A stretch of 50,695 nt of DNA from an uncultured Pseudophaeobacter sp. (GCA_905479575.1 CAJQNB010000036.1:1-50695); one strand, 5' to 3'; shown: positions 17,914-27,178, counted from the stretch's first letter. Program-made: numbers and translations. Notes: generated by a model from the letters alone, not told the origin.

Positions 17914-17990
17914 TGGTGGCGTGGGGGAGACTTGAACTCCCGACCTATCGATTATGAGTCGATCGCTCTAACCAACTGAGCTACCGCGCC
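17914..17990 (-). tRNA. tRNA-Met (CAT anticodon)
   Basis: The minus strand folds into a cloverleaf: acceptor GGCGCGG, D arm GCTC-AGTTGGTTA-GAGC, anticodon stem ATCGA/TCGAT with loop CTCATAA (anticodon CAT), T arm GGGAG-TTCAAGT-CTCCC, then CCACGCC, discriminator A and an encoded CCA. The D-loop and stem features fit an elongator methionine tRNA; the isoleucine tRNA whose CAT is modified to lysidine is the alternative. The acceptor stem has one C-A mismatch at pair 5:68. Confidence 0.93.
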
Positions 17991-18114
17991 ATCTTCTGTG
18001 AGGGGCGATTTACGGAATGGCGCCTCTGGGGTCAAGGCGCAAATGCAGAGGAAACCGGCTTTCGGGTATGTTTTTTTGCCCGGGTCGCCAGTTTTCTTGG
18101 TTTTCAACCCGTTG

Positions 18115-19080
18115 TCAGGCGCTGGGCAGGGCCTGCACCGTGGCGCGAATGAAGTCATTACACAGCGCCGGGGCGGTAATTGGCAACATATGCCCAAGGT
18201 CTGGGGCGATTTGGCAGCTCAAACCAAAGGTTTCCATTGTTTTGCCCTGGGACTGAGGGCCGAGAATGGCGTCCTCGGCCCCAAAGAGAATCGCCCCCGG
18301 TGTGCTGAGCTCTTTTGCGTAGCGGGCGGCCTGGTCCTCAATCGCCAGGTAGAGAAAGGACGCATCCGCTGAGGCGGCGACAAAGCTTTCGGGGCGCAGC
18401 CCCAGGGCGCCGCCGGCCTTGATCAGGAAATCATCCGGGCAGGCTTCGGGCGCAAAGATCTGTTGCAGAACCGGTTCTGCGGTACGTTGTGCGGTAGGCA
18501 CAGCCACAGTCTGGGCCATCAGGTGGCGCATGAGGTTGGAATGCACAATCAGCCCCTTAAAGGCCTCAGCCCCCTGTTTTGAAGGATGGGTCAGCGGTGC
18601 CAGCAGGGCCAGACCGCGAATTTTCTCTGGGGCCTGCAGCGCCATTGCCAGCGAGACGGCGCCGCCCAGGGAATGCCCCACCAGAACCGGCTGGTGGACC
18701 TGGAGCTTGTCCAGAACGTCCAACAGGGTCTTTGCCTGTTCCGGTAGACGCGCCATCGCATCGCTGGTGCGGGTGGAATAGCCACATCCGGGCCGGTCAA
18801 CTGCGATGACCCGGTAATCCTGGGCCAGGGCGTCGGCCAGGGCATAGGTGAAATGCTGCAATTGGCCGCTTAACCCATGGATAAGCACCAGGGGCTGGGC
18901 ATCGCGCGGGCCTATGTCGATATAGTGGATTTTTCCCTGCAGGGTGTTGCAGAACTGGCCGATGGGCGGCACCAATTGCCGGGCCTCGCGCGCGAGTTTG
19001 CGGGTTTTGAGATGCGACGCCCCCATCAGGGCCGCTGGGGCAGCGAGGGCGATCAGGGCAAGACTGCTAAGGGCGGACAT
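18115..19080 (-). CDS. alpha/beta hydrolase with N-terminal membrane anchor
   Basis: The 321-residue protein begins with a hydrophobic segment (SSLALIALAAPAALMGA), followed by an alpha/beta hydrolase fold: oxyanion block LVLIHGLSG, nucleophile Ser in VGHSLGGA, acid in FGAEDAILG and catalytic His in LGHMLPI. I chose the second of two close ATGs (19080) because GGAG at 19091-19088 is seven bases from it but only one base from the first (19086). It lies downstream of the PaaX-type regulator in the same direction, 45 bases after its stop. The substrate is not known; a thioesterase or ester hydrolase linked to phenylacetate use is conceivable but unproven. Confidence 0.85.
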   Translation of the reverse strand: MSALSSLALIALAAPAALMGASHLKTRKLAREARQLVPPIGQFCNTLQGKIHYIDIGPRDAQPLVLIHGLSGQLQHFTYALADALAQDYRVIAVDRPGCGYSTRTSDAMARLPEQAKTLLDVLDKLQVHQPVLVGHSLGGAVSLAMALQAPEKIRGLALLAPLTHPSKQGAEAFKGLIVHSNLMRHLMAQTVAVPTAQRTAEPVLQQIFAPEACPDDFLIKAGGALGLRPESFVAASADASFLYLAIEDQAARYAKELSTPGAILFGAEDAILGPQSQGKTMETFGLSCQIAPDLGHMLPITAPALCNDFIRATVQALPSA

Positions 19081-19125
19081 GGGCATACTCCGGGATAAGG
19101 GCGGGGATCACTAGGCAGGGGATCG

Positions 19126-19929
19126 CTAAGCTGGTGGGCGCTGGTCCAGCGCCTGAAGCTGTGGGCGTGGTAATTTGTCCAGCAGGGCAAAGACCCGGGC
19201 GCGGCAGGTTTCTCCGGCCCAGGCGTCGGGGGGGAACCCTGTGGGCAGCACCGGGTGGCGCAGGGCAATTCTGCGCCAGTGGTGCACGATTAGGGTGCGC
19301 AGGGTGGCAATCTGCTCTGGTGACAAGTCGGCTGCGGGGGGCGGGATTTTGGCCAGCGCGTCAAGCAGGGACTGGCAGGCTTCGATCAGATCCTGCGGGA
19401 ACAGCCGGGCCTGCAGCCAGCCGGGCACCGAAAACGCGGAGACCTGTGCCACAAAGAGATCGTCAAGCCCGTCGGGCGCGGGTCCGTAGCCAAGCGCAGT
19501 GCGGCGGTTGACCTGGGTGTATTGCGGCAGCAGCAGGGTTTCTTCCAGCGCGTTCTGGCCGCTGCTGTCCTCTGCGATCAGCAGATGCCAGGTCTGTGGC
19601 GGTTGCGGGGCGCGGGCGTAGATGCGTGGGGTCACGGCAGCGGATTGATTGCGGCCGAACTCGGTCAGATAATGCACCGAGGCGCGCCCCGAACGGGTGC
19701 TTTCGATCCAGCCGTCCTTACGCAGACGGTGCAACGCCACCCGGATTGCTTCGGGTTTGATCCCCATCGGAGTGATGATCTGGGTGAGGGTGGCGCCACT
19801 GATCTGATCGCCGGGTTTCTGCGCCAGATCGCCAAACAACGAGACGATGATCGACCAGACCCGCAGGTTTTGCAGGTCGGTAAGCTGGGCGATGCTCGCC
19901 TGGTAATTCTGAGAAAGTGTTGCTGTCAT
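19126..19929 (-). CDS. paaX: PaaX family transcriptional regulator
   Basis: The 267-residue protein fits the PaaX family: an N-terminal winged helix domain (NLRVWSIIVSLFGDLA..ISGATLTQIITPMGIKPEAIRVALHRLRKDGWIES) and a C-terminal domain ending in the helical block HHWRRIALRHPVLP and PDAWAG. PaaX proteins are phenylacetyl-CoA-responsive repressors of phenylacetate genes. It lies 70 bases downstream of paaZ in the same direction. It is shorter than the E. coli protein (about 316 residues), mainly in the region between the domains. A TetR-type regulator is encoded at the other end of the same gene set, so control may be shared. Confidence 0.85.
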   Translation of the reverse strand: MTATLSQNYQASIAQLTDLQNLRVWSIIVSLFGDLAQKPGDQISGATLTQIITPMGIKPEAIRVALHRLRKDGWIESTRSGRASVHYLTEFGRNQSAAVTPRIYARAPQPPQTWHLLIAEDSSGQNALEETLLLPQYTQVNRRTALGYGPAPDGLDDLFVAQVSAFSVPGWLQARLFPQDLIEACQSLLDALAKIPPPAADLSPEQIATLRTLIVHHWRRIALRHPVLPTGFPPDAWAGETCRARVFALLDKLPRPQLQALDQRPPA

Positions 19930-19999
19930 GGCAACAAGATAGGCATTCCGGGCCAGTTAGACCAGCCCGGAGCGGTACGGCTTTGGCTGTTTCGGCGCC

Positions 20000-22030
20000 T
20001 TAGAAGGCGTTCATGGTCAGCAGTTCATATTCCGCAACTTTTTCATCGTCTTGATTGGTCAGGGTCACATGCCAGCGGACCTCACCATATTCATCGTTGC
20101 GGGGGGTCTTTTTCTTGACGCTGAGGCGAACCTTGATGCTGTCGCCCGCCGAAACCGGCTTCATAAAGCGCAGGTTGTCCAGGCCGGTATTGGCCAGCAC
20201 AGGTCCTTCATTGGGTTCGACAAACAGACCCGCAGCAAAGGAGAGCAGCAGATAGCCATGGGCGACGCGGCCGGGGAAGAAGGGGTTCCGCTTGGCGGCG
20301 GCGTCATCCATATGAGCATAGAAGGTATCGCCGGTGAATTTGGCAAAATGTTCGATATCTTCCAGCGTCACCTGGCGTGACGGGCTGTGGAGGGTCTCGC
20401 CAATTGCCAGTTCGCCAAATTTGCGGGTGAAGGGATGCGCAGGAGCTGCCACTTCGCTGCCGCCGGGGACCCATTGTTCGCCAATGGCGGCGAGAATGTC
20501 GGGGCTGCCTTGAATGGCGGTGCGCTGCATGTAGTGTTTCACCCCGCGAATACCGCCGAGCTCTTCTCCGCCGCCCGCGCGACCGGGACCACCATGCACC
20601 ATATGCGGCAGCGGCGAACCATGGCCGGTGCTTTCTTTCATCGAGGCGCGGTTGTTGAAATAGATCCGCCCGTGATAGGCGCCCGATCCCAGGGCAACTT
20701 CGCGGGCCACCTCTGGGTCATTGGTGATGCAGGAAGCCACCAGCGAGCCCTCTCCCCGGTTGGCCAGGGTCACGGCATGGTGCAGATCCCGGTAGCCCAT
20801 GACGGTGGATACCGGGCCAAAGGCTTCGGTGTCATGCACGCGGCTTGCGGCGTCAGGGTTTTCACAGTGAAATAGCATTGGCGGCACAAAGGCACCTTTG
20901 TCCGCATCGACACCAGTCACGGTAAAATCATCCGGGTTGCCGTAAACGCGGGTGGCCTCAGTGGCCAGAATCGCCGCCTTTTCCAAAACATCGCGTTTTT
21001 GGCTGTTGGAAACCAGCGCGCCCATGCGGGTGCTTTCCAGGCGGGGGTCCCCAATGGTGGTTTTGGCCAGTCGCGCCGACAGGGCCTCAATCACCGCCTC
21101 AGACTGCGATTCCGGCGTGATGATGCGGCGCACGGCGGTACATTTCTGCCCCGCCTTGGTGGTCATTTCGCGGCTGACTTCTTTGATGAAGAGATCAAAT
21201 TCCGGCGTGCCGGGGATGGCATCGGGCCCCAGAATGGAGGCGTTCAGGCTGTCTTGCTCCGCCACAAAGCGGATCGAGTTTTCCAAAATGACCGGGTTTT
21301 GACGCAGCTTCAGCGCGGTCTGGGCAGAGCCGGTAAAGCTGACCACATCCTGCATGGTCAGATGGTCGAGCATATCGCCGAGACTACCAGACACCAGCTG
21401 CAACGCACCGGCGGGCAGGATGCCACTGTCGAGCATCAGCCGCACCGCCAGTTCTGTGACATAGCAGGTGGCCGTCGCGGGTTTCACGATGGCGGGCACC
21501 CCGGCCAGCAGGCTGGGGGCGAGCTTTTCCAACATGCCCCAGACCGGGAAGTTGAAGGCGTTGATATGCACCGCAACACCCTGCAAAGGCGTGCAGATAT
21601 GCTGGCCCAGGAAGGTGCCGTTGCGCGACAGTTGCTCGACTTCGCCATCCAGGTAGACCTTGGCGTCGGGCATTTCGCGGCGCCCCTTGGAGGCAAAGAC
21701 AAACATGGTGCCGATGCCGCCATCAATGTCGATCATGTGATCGGACTGGGTGGCGCCAGTTTCAAAGCTCAAGTCATAAAGCGCCTGTTTGTGCTGCCCC
21801 AGATGCGTCGCCAGCGCTTTGATCATACGGGCGCGGTCATGGAAAGTCAGCGCGCGCAGGGCCGGGCCACCGGTGTCGCGGGCATAGGCCAGCATGGCCT
21901 GCACATCCAGCGCGTCATTGCCGGCCTGCGCCAGCGGCGCGCCGGTTACGGCGCTGGCGATGTTGCGGGCACCGGCGCCGGGGGCGATCCATTCACCGGC
22001 GGCAAAACTTGATACGTCTAGAAGGCTCAT
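20000..22030 (-). CDS. paaZ: bifunctional oxepin-CoA hydrolase / 3-oxo-5,6-dehydrosuberyl-CoA semialdehyde dehydrogenase
   Basis: The 676-residue protein has an N-terminal aldehyde dehydrogenase domain and a C-terminal MaoC-type hydratase domain, the PaaZ architecture. It opens the oxepin ring of phenylacetate breakdown and oxidises the resulting aldehyde. Catalytic residues are intact: Glu258 (AEQDSLN) and Cys297 (AGQKCTA) in the dehydrogenase, equal to E. coli Glu256 and Cys295; Asp568 and His573 (FTGDTFYAH) in the hydratase. Both halves should work, so the unstable aldehyde is likely channelled rather than diverted into tropone-type by-products. ATG 22030 is used because conserved sequence starts there. 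The upstream gap carries a promoter with an embedded palindrome. Confidence 0.96.
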   Translation of the reverse strand: MSLLDVSSFAAGEWIAPGAGARNIASAVTGAPLAQAGNDALDVQAMLAYARDTGGPALRALTFHDRARMIKALATHLGQHKQALYDLSFETGATQSDHMIDIDGGIGTMFVFASKGRREMPDAKVYLDGEVEQLSRNGTFLGQHICTPLQGVAVHINAFNFPVWGMLEKLAPSLLAGVPAIVKPATATCYVTELAVRLMLDSGILPAGALQLVSGSLGDMLDHLTMQDVVSFTGSAQTALKLRQNPVILENSIRFVAEQDSLNASILGPDAIPGTPEFDLFIKEVSREMTTKAGQKCTAVRRIITPESQSEAVIEALSARLAKTTIGDPRLESTRMGALVSNSQKRDVLEKAAILATEATRVYGNPDDFTVTGVDADKGAFVPPMLFHCENPDAASRVHDTEAFGPVSTVMGYRDLHHAVTLANRGEGSLVASCITNDPEVAREVALGSGAYHGRIYFNNRASMKESTGHGSPLPHMVHGGPGRAGGGEELGGIRGVKHYMQRTAIQGSPDILAAIGEQWVPGGSEVAAPAHPFTRKFGELAIGETLHSPSRQVTLEDIEHFAKFTGDTFYAHMDDAAAKRNPFFPGRVAHGYLLLSFAAGLFVEPNEGPVLANTGLDNLRFMKPVSAGDSIKVRLSVKKKTPRNDEYGEVRWHVTLTNQDDEKVAEYELLTMNAF

Positions 22031-22117
22031 GCTCTGTCCTTTTCTTTCCTGATGGGGCGCTGTCGGCGCGGGGCCGGACAACGGGCTGAGGCGGGGCCTC
22101 GTATTTGCTTTGAATGA

Positions 22118-22146
22118 TATATTGACCGTCCGGTCGGTTTATGCAA
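22118..22146 (-). promoter_or_regulatory. paaZ promoter with a palindromic operator in the spacer
   Basis: On the minus strand TTGCAT (22146-22141) and an AT-rich box (AATATA at 22123-22118, or TATATC shifted two bases) are spaced like -35 and -10 elements. Between them, at 22125-22138, is the palindrome ACCGTCCGGTCGGT (ACCG-N-CCGG-N-CGGT on both strands). A repressor bound there would block RNA polymerase. Palindromes of this form are typical for TetR-family regulators, and a TetR gene ends the divergent operon. Confidence 0.6.
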
Positions 22147-22216
22147 GAAATTTGTCAAAGGGATTTCACGGCTCGCTGGTTCTGACTGGCGCAGGAGCTG
22201 TATGAGGGAGAGAGAA

Positions 22217-23002
22217 ATGTCCGAGTCTATTCTGGTTGCGGATCATGGCGCTTGGGTGGAGATCACCCTGAACAGGCCCGATCGGCTCAACAGTTTCAAC
22301 GATGAGATGCACTATGCCCTGCGCACCGCAATCGAGGCCGCACGTGATGGTGGCGCGCGGGCGATTCTGCTGACGGGCGCCGGACGCGGATTTTGCGCCG
22401 GGCAGGATCTGGGGGATCGCGACCCCAGCAAGATGGATGGCCCGCCGGATCTGGGCAACACGGTGCGGACCTTTTACGCGCCGCTGGTGCGACTGATCCG
22501 GTCGCTGCACTTTCCGGTTATCTGCGCCGTCAATGGTGTCGCTGCCGGAGCGGGCGCCAATATCGCGCTGGCCTGTGACATGGTCTTTGCGGCTGAAAGC
22601 GCCAAGTTCATTCAGTCTTTCTCCAAGGTGGGGCTGATCCCTGACACCGGCGGCAGCTGGCATCTGCCGCGCCTGCTGGGAGAGGCCCGCGCCAAGGGCC
22701 TGGCCTTTACCGCCCAGCCCTTGTTCGCCAAACAGGCCGAAGACTGGGGGCTGATCTGGAAGGCGCTGCCGGACGGCGATCTGATGGAAACGGCGCGTGC
22801 CATGGCCGCGCAGCTGGGCAATGGCCCAACCCTGGGACTGGGGCTTAGCAAGCACTGCATTCAGGATGCCGCCGTTGCCACATTGGACGCGCATCTGGAG
22901 CAAGAGGCCGACGCGATGAAGACCTGCGGCGAAAGCGCAGATTATGCCGAGGGCGTTTCTTCCTTCCTGGAAAAACGTGCGCCGAAGTTTCAGGGGAAGT
23001 GA
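22217..23002 (+). CDS. paaG: enoyl-CoA hydratase/isomerase, PaaG type (1,2-epoxyphenylacetyl-CoA isomerase)
   Basis: The 261-residue crotonase-fold protein carries the two oxyanion-hole blocks GAGRGFCAGQDLGDRD and NGVAAGAGANIALACD, and the PaaG-typical FIQSFSKVGLIPDTGGSW with the acidic residue in PDTGG. In the phenylacetate pathway it isomerises the ring epoxide to the seven-membered oxepin that PaaZ opens. ATG 22217 is chosen over 22202 because GAGGGAGAG lies between them as a ribosome binding site. It is first in the plus-strand operon paaG-paaI-paaK-tetR, divergent from paaZ. Confidence 0.92.
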   Translation: MSESILVADHGAWVEITLNRPDRLNSFNDEMHYALRTAIEAARDGGARAILLTGAGRGFCAGQDLGDRDPSKMDGPPDLGNTVRTFYAPLVRLIRSLHFPVICAVNGVAAGAGANIALACDMVFAAESAKFIQSFSKVGLIPDTGGSWHLPRLLGEARAKGLAFTAQPLFAKQAEDWGLIWKALPDGDLMETARAMAAQLGNGPTLGLGLSKHCIQDAAVATLDAHLEQEADAMKTCGESADYAEGVSSFLEKRAPKFQGK

Positions 23003-23004
23003 CC

Positions 23005-23442
23005 ATGACCGCCACCATGACCCCGAAAGAACGGGCTGAGAAATCGGCGGCCTCCATGTGGGCCAGCGACAATGCCTCAAAATGGGCGGGGATGGAAATC
23101 ACCGCAATTGATGAGGGCAGCGCCACCCTGGAGCTGACGGTGGAACCGCATCATTGCAACGGCCATGGCATTTGCCATGGCGGCGTGACCTTCATGCTGG
23201 CCGACAGCGCCTTCGCCTTTGCCTGCAACAGCCGCAACCAATCTACGGTGGCGCAGAGCAATTCCATCACCTTTACCGCCCCCGGCAAACTGGGAGAGCG
23301 GCTGATTGCCCGCGCCACAGAGGTCTCTTTGACCGGGCGCAGCGGCATTTATGACGTGACAGTAGAGACCCAAACCGGCCAGATGATCGCTGCCTTTCGC
23401 GGGCTTTCCCGTGCGATCAAGGGTCAGTTGTTTGAAGAATAG
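23005..23442 (+). CDS. paaI: hydroxyphenylacetyl-CoA thioesterase
   Basis: The 145-residue hot-dog fold protein has the thioesterase signature CHGGVTFMLADSAFAFA, with the acid in LADSA, and an N terminus KSAASMWASDNASKWAGM typical for PaaI. PaaI releases dead-end CoA esters formed in phenylacetate breakdown. The ATG at 23005 lies two bases after the paaG stop, with GGGGAAG upstream; a GTG at 22999 is less likely. paaK follows after 14 bases. Confidence 0.93.
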   Translation: MTATMTPKERAEKSAASMWASDNASKWAGMEITAIDEGSATLELTVEPHHCNGHGICHGGVTFMLADSAFAFACNSRNQSTVAQSNSITFTAPGKLGERLIARATEVSLTGRSGIYDVTVETQTGQMIAAFRGLSRAIKGQLFEE

Positions 23443-23456
23443 GTGAGGAGAACACC

Positions 23457-24767
23457 ATGAAAGACCTGTCCCCCAACAAGGCCGACCTCGATGCCATCGA
23501 GATTGCCTCGATCGACGAAATTCGTGCCCTGCAACTGGAACGCCTGAAGTGGTCCCTGCGTCACGCCTATGACAATGTGCCCATGTATAAAGAGCGCTTT
23601 GATGCGGCTGGCGTCCACCCGGATGACCTGCAACAGCTGTCGGATCTGTCGAAGTTCCCCTTCACCTATAAAAACGACCTGCGCGACAACTACCCTTTTG
23701 GCCTGTTTGCCGTCCCGCGCGAACAGATCATCCGCCTGCATGCCTCCTCTGGGACCACGGGCAAGCCCACGGTCGTGGGCTATACCGCCAATGACATCTC
23801 CAACTGGGCCGATCTGGTGGCGCGGTCCCTGCGTGCCGCGGGTCTGCGCAAGGGCAATATGGTGCATAATGCCTATGGTTATGGGCTGTTCACGGGTGGC
23901 CTTGGCGCCCATTACGGGATTGAACGCCTGGGCGCGACTGTGGTGCCTATGTCTGGTGGCCAGACCGAAAAGCAGGTGGGGTTGATCACTGATTTCCAGC
24001 CTGATGGCATCATGGTGACGCCTTCTTATATGCTCAATATCCTTGAGCAGTTTCACAAGGTTGGCCTGGACCCGCGTGACAGCTCGTTGCAGGTCGGCAT
24101 TTTTGGCGCCGAGCCCTGGACGGATGCCATGCGCCGCGAGGTCGAAACCGCCTTTGATATGCATGCGGTTGATATCTATGGGTTGTCCGAGATCATGGGA
24201 CCGGGGGTGGCCAGCGAATGCGTCGAGACCAAGGATGGCCCGGTGATCTGGGAGGACCATTTCCTGCCCGAGATCATTGACCCCAAGACCGGCGAAGTGC
24301 TGCCCGATGGCGAAATGGGCGAGCTGGTCTTTACCACCCTCACCAAGGAAGGCCTGCCGATGGTGCGCTACCGCACCCGCGATCTGACCCGGCTGTTGCC
24401 CGGCACCGCGCGCAGCATGCGGCGGATGGAAAAGATCACTGGTCGCAGTGACGATATGATCATCCTGCGCGGGGTCAATGTCTTCCCCAGCCAGATCGAA
24501 GAGCAGCTGATGGCCACGGGTGGTCTGGCGCCGCATTATCAGATCGAGCTGTACAAATCCGGTCGCATGGATGCGATGCGGGTCTTTGTCGAGGCGAACC
24601 CGGACGCCACCGATGAGCTGAGCAAAACCGCTGCGGCGCGGATGTTGACCAAACGGATCAAGGATATGGTTGGCGTCTCCACCGAGATCATCGTTGGCGA
24701 GCCCGGCGAGGTCGAGCGCAGCCAGGGCAAGGCCAAGCGTGTCATCGACAACCGCGACGCCGATTAA
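23457..24767 (+). CDS. paaK: phenylacetate-CoA ligase
   Basis: The 436-residue adenylate-forming enzyme activates phenylacetate to its CoA ester with ATP. Visible blocks are the ATP-binding loop LHASSGTTGKPTVVGYT, the YGLSEIMGPGVA motif, RTRDLTRLLPG and the C-terminal GRSDDMIILRGVNVFPSQIE, all characteristic of PaaK. The length equals that of known family members. GTGAGGAGAACACC precedes the ATG. It is the third gene of the operon; the TetR gene begins 21 bases after its stop. Confidence 0.95.
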   Translation: MKDLSPNKADLDAIEIASIDEIRALQLERLKWSLRHAYDNVPMYKERFDAAGVHPDDLQQLSDLSKFPFTYKNDLRDNYPFGLFAVPREQIIRLHASSGTTGKPTVVGYTANDISNWADLVARSLRAAGLRKGNMVHNAYGYGLFTGGLGAHYGIERLGATVVPMSGGQTEKQVGLITDFQPDGIMVTPSYMLNILEQFHKVGLDPRDSSLQVGIFGAEPWTDAMRREVETAFDMHAVDIYGLSEIMGPGVASECVETKDGPVIWEDHFLPEIIDPKTGEVLPDGEMGELVFTTLTKEGLPMVRYRTRDLTRLLPGTARSMRRMEKITGRSDDMIILRGVNVFPSQIEEQLMATGGLAPHYQIELYKSGRMDAMRVFVEANPDATDELSKTAAARMLTKRIKDMVGVSTEIIVGEPGEVERSQGKAKRVIDNRDAD

Positions 24768-24787
24768 TCAGAGAGTGAGTTGAGCCC

Positions 24788-25384
24788 ATGGCCCGCACCA
24801 TTGCAAAAGATCACGATGAAAAGCGTGCCCAGATTCTGAAATCTGCCGCCAAGGTCTTTGCCGAGGCGGGCTATGATCGCGCTTCGATGACCCAACTGGC
24901 GCGGCAATGCGGGATCTCCAAGGCCAATATCTATCACTATTACGACAGTAAGGAGGCCGTGTTGTTCGGCCTTCTTGATACCTACCTCTGCGAGCTGCGC
25001 GACCGGGTCTGTGGTGTGGATTTGAACGGGGTCTCCCCCGATGATCGCCTGCGCCGGGTCGTGGCAGAGATCCTGTTGGCCTATCAGGGGGCTGACGACG
25101 AACACAAAGTCCAGTCGGGCGCAATGGGCGCGCTGCCGGAAGAGCAGCAAAAATTGCTGCGTGCCTATCAGCGCGAGATGGTGCAGTTCCTCAGCGACAC
25201 CCTAAAGGCAGTGGCTCCAGAGGTGTTTGAAGAAAACGACGAGAAACTGCGCTCTGCCACCATGTCGGTTTTTGGCATGTTGAACTGGTACTACATGTGG
25301 AATTCCGGCGCGGGCTCAGCCGCGCGCGAGGACTATGCGGAGCTGGTGGCAACCCTGACCCTGAACGGGGTGCGGGGGCTATAA
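24788..25384 (+). CDS. TetR/AcrR family regulator (PaaR-like)
   Basis: The 198-residue protein has the TetR DNA-binding domain (ILKSAAKVFAEAGYDRASMTQLARQ and GISKANIYHYYDSKEAVL) and a helical ligand domain. Its place at the end of the paa operon suggests a PaaR-type repressor sensing phenylacetyl-CoA. The palindrome at 22125-22138 is the natural candidate operator. ATG 24788 starts within 21 bases of the paaK stop. Specific function is inferred from position; the DNA-binding class is certain. Confidence 0.9.
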   Translation: MARTIAKDHDEKRAQILKSAAKVFAEAGYDRASMTQLARQCGISKANIYHYYDSKEAVLFGLLDTYLCELRDRVCGVDLNGVSPDDRLRRVVAEILLAYQGADDEHKVQSGAMGALPEEQQKLLRAYQREMVQFLSDTLKAVAPEVFEENDEKLRSATMSVFGMLNWYYMWNSGAGSAAREDYAELVATLTLNGVRGL

Positions 25385-25468
25385 GAGCGGCGCCCCTGTG
25401 GCCACGTGTTGGCCCCACCACGTGTGTTGGCGGGGGCACAAAACGCTTGGGCTGTGTGTTGACCGGCG

Positions 25469-25885
25469 CTATTCGTCGCGCCCTGGCTCGTTTGGGTCGC
25501 TGGAGAACAGAGCGATTTTATTGCCCTGAGGGTCCCGCAGATAGCACACATAAAAATGCGCGCCATATGCGTCACGAAACCCTGGCTGACCGGCATCAAA
25601 GCCCCCTGCCGTCAGCGCGGCCGCGTATAGGTCACGCACCTGGCTTTGACTGCGCGCCTCAAAGGCGGTCATGGCACCGTTGCCAGCCGAGGCCGGACGC
25701 CCGTCAAAGGTTGGTTTGACGTAAAAATCCGGCAGCGCAGCAGCTTGGTCGGGTGGTGCAGGCAGCGCGTAGCTGAGCCCCTCAGGACCTTCTGTCAGAC
25801 TGTAGCCAAGGGCGGGCAGGATCGCGGCGTAAAACCGTTTGGCGCGGGCGATGTCATCTGCCCCGACGGTGACATAGGCAATCAT
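25469..25885 (-). CDS. VOC (glyoxalase/bleomycin resistance fold) family protein
   Basis: The 138-residue protein shows the paired beta-alpha-beta-beta-beta modules of the vicinal oxygen chelate family: MIAYVTVGADDIARAKRFYAAI at the start and HFYVCYLRDPQGNKIALF near the end. AAGGA lies nine bases before ATG 25885. It converges on the TetR gene, with 84 bases between stops. No metal ligands clearly identify an enzyme, and the substrate is unknown. Confidence 0.85.
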   Translation of the reverse strand: MIAYVTVGADDIARAKRFYAAILPALGYSLTEGPEGLSYALPAPPDQAAALPDFYVKPTFDGRPASAGNGAMTAFEARSQSQVRDLYAAALTAGGFDAGQPGFRDAYGAHFYVCYLRDPQGNKIALFSSDPNEPGRDE

Positions 25886-25984
25886 GCTTGGTGGTCCTTA
25901 TCGGTGGGGTCGCCAATGTATCGAAACCACTGTAGCGATGGAAAGTCACCATAGAAACCTGTCTCTGGGCGCGCCCAGTTTGCT

Positions 25985-26032
25985 GCACTGATTGCCTTAC
26001 TGATTGCCGCACTGAAAGTCATACTGGCAGTC
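25985..26032. repeat. 12-bp degenerate tandem repeat, four copies
   Basis: Four contiguous 12-base units are visible: GCACTGATTGCC, TTACTGATTGCC, GCACTGAAAGTC and ATACTGGCAGTC. All share ACTG at positions 3-6. They occupy the gap between the VOC gene start (25885) and the trpS terminator (26089). The remainder of 25886-26088 shows nothing else. Confidence 0.75.
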
Positions 26033-26088
26033 GCTGCAGGGGGCGCAGTCGTCCGGCCTGGACGCCCTTTGGTCAATAAATTGGGCAT

Positions 26089-26119
26089 AAAAAAACCCGC
26101 CCTGATTTCTCGGGGCGGG
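26089..26119 (-). terminator. rho-independent terminator of trpS
   Basis: On the minus strand a stem CCCGCCC/GGGCGGG (26119-26113 with 26102-26096) and a 10-base loop are followed by seven T (26095-26089). It lies 30 bases after the trpS stop. Confidence 0.9.
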
Positions 26120-26149
26120 GGCAATGTTGGAAATGGATCGGCTGGGTTT

Positions 26150-27178
26150 TTAGGCTTCAACCGGTGGGATCAAGCCGACGATGTCATAGGTCTGGCGCAG
26201 GATCGGCGCGGTGATGGCGCGGGCGCGCTCAGAGCCGCGGGTGAGGATCTTGTCGATCTCATCGGGGTGTTGCATCAGCCGGGCCATCTCGGTGGAGATC
26301 GGTGCCAGTTTGGCCACCGCCAGATCCACCAGCATGGGTTTGAATTCCGAAAACTGTTTGCCGCCGACATCCGCCAGCACCTGATCGACGCTCTGTTCGT
26401 TCAGGGCTGCATAGATATTGACCAGATTGCGGGCCTCGGGGCGTTCTTCCAGGCCCTTGGCCTCGGAGGGCAGCGCATCCGGGTCGGTCTTGGCCTTGCG
26501 GATCTTTTTGGCAATCGCCTCGGCATCGTCTGTCATGTTGATACGGCTGGCATCCGAGGCGTCGGATTTCGACATCTTTTTGGAGCCATCGCGCAGGGAC
26601 ATCACGCGGGTGGCGGCGCCTTCGATCACCGGTTCGGTGAGCGGGAAAAAATCGACGCCATAGTCGTGATTGAATTTGGTTGCGATGTCGCGTGTCAGTT
26701 CAAGGTGCTGTTTCTGATCCTCACCAACCGGCACATGGGTGGCGTGGTAGATCAGGATGTCGGCTGCCATCAGCGAGGGGTAGGCGAGCAGGCCAAGGGA
26801 GGCGTTTTGCGCGTTCTTGCCTGCTTTGTCCTTGAACTGGGTCATCCGCTGCATCCAGCCCATCCGGGCGACACAGTTGAAGATCCAGGCCAGTTGCGCG
26901 TGTTCAGGCACCTGGCTTTGGTTGATCAGGATGGATTTTTCAGGGTCGATACCTGCAGCAATGAACCCGGCGCAGAGCTCTCGGGTGGCTTGGCGCAGGT
27001 TGCTGGGATCTTGCCAGACGGTGATCGCGTGCAGGTCAACCATGCAGTAGATGCTTTCCACATCGCGGTCCTGCCAATCGACAAAGCGCTTTAGGGCGCC
27101 AAGGTAGTTGCCCAGGTGCAGGTTGCCGGAAGGCTGAATGCCGGAAAAGACGCGCGGCGTAAATGTCGTATCGCTCAT
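26150..27178 (-). CDS. trpS: tryptophanyl-tRNA synthetase
   Basis: The 342-residue class I synthetase attaches tryptophan to its tRNA. The HIGH-type motif reads GNLHLGN, preceded by FSGIQPSG, and the second signature is KKMSKSD. DLHAIT and [10 protein letters not shown] are further TrpRS blocks. ATG 27178 follows GGGAG at a distance of about ten bases. It stands alone, closed by a clear terminator. Confidence 0.97.
   Translation of the reverse strand: MSDTTFTPRVFSGIQPSGNLHLGNYLGALKRFVDWQDRDVESIYCMVDLHAITVWQDPSNLRQATRELCAGFIAAGIDPEKSILINQSQVPEHAQLAWIFNCVARMGWMQRMTQFKDKAGKNAQNASLGLLAYPSLMAADILIYHATHVPVGEDQKQHLELTRDIATKFNHDYGVDFFPLTEPVIEGAATRVMSLRDGSKKMSKSDASDASRINMTDDAEAIAKKIRKAKTDPDALPSEAKGLEERPEARNLVNIYAALNEQSVDQVLADVGGKQFSEFKPMLVDLAVAKLAPISTEMARLMQHPDEIDKILTRGSERARAITAPILRQTYDIVGLIPPVEA

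Noticed and set aside
20000..22030. Ring-closing PaaZ variant that would feed tropone or tropodithietic acid synthesis
   Set aside because: Both the dehydrogenase residues (Glu258, Cys297) and the hydratase residues (Asp568, His573) are intact, so a normal bifunctional enzyme is expected.
25882..26160. Small minus-strand frame whose stop overlaps the VOC gene start
   Set aside because: Its start lies inside trpS and it would read through the trpS terminator; a shorter version starting at 26088 has no ribosome binding site. The VOC gene has its own Shine-Dalgarno sequence.
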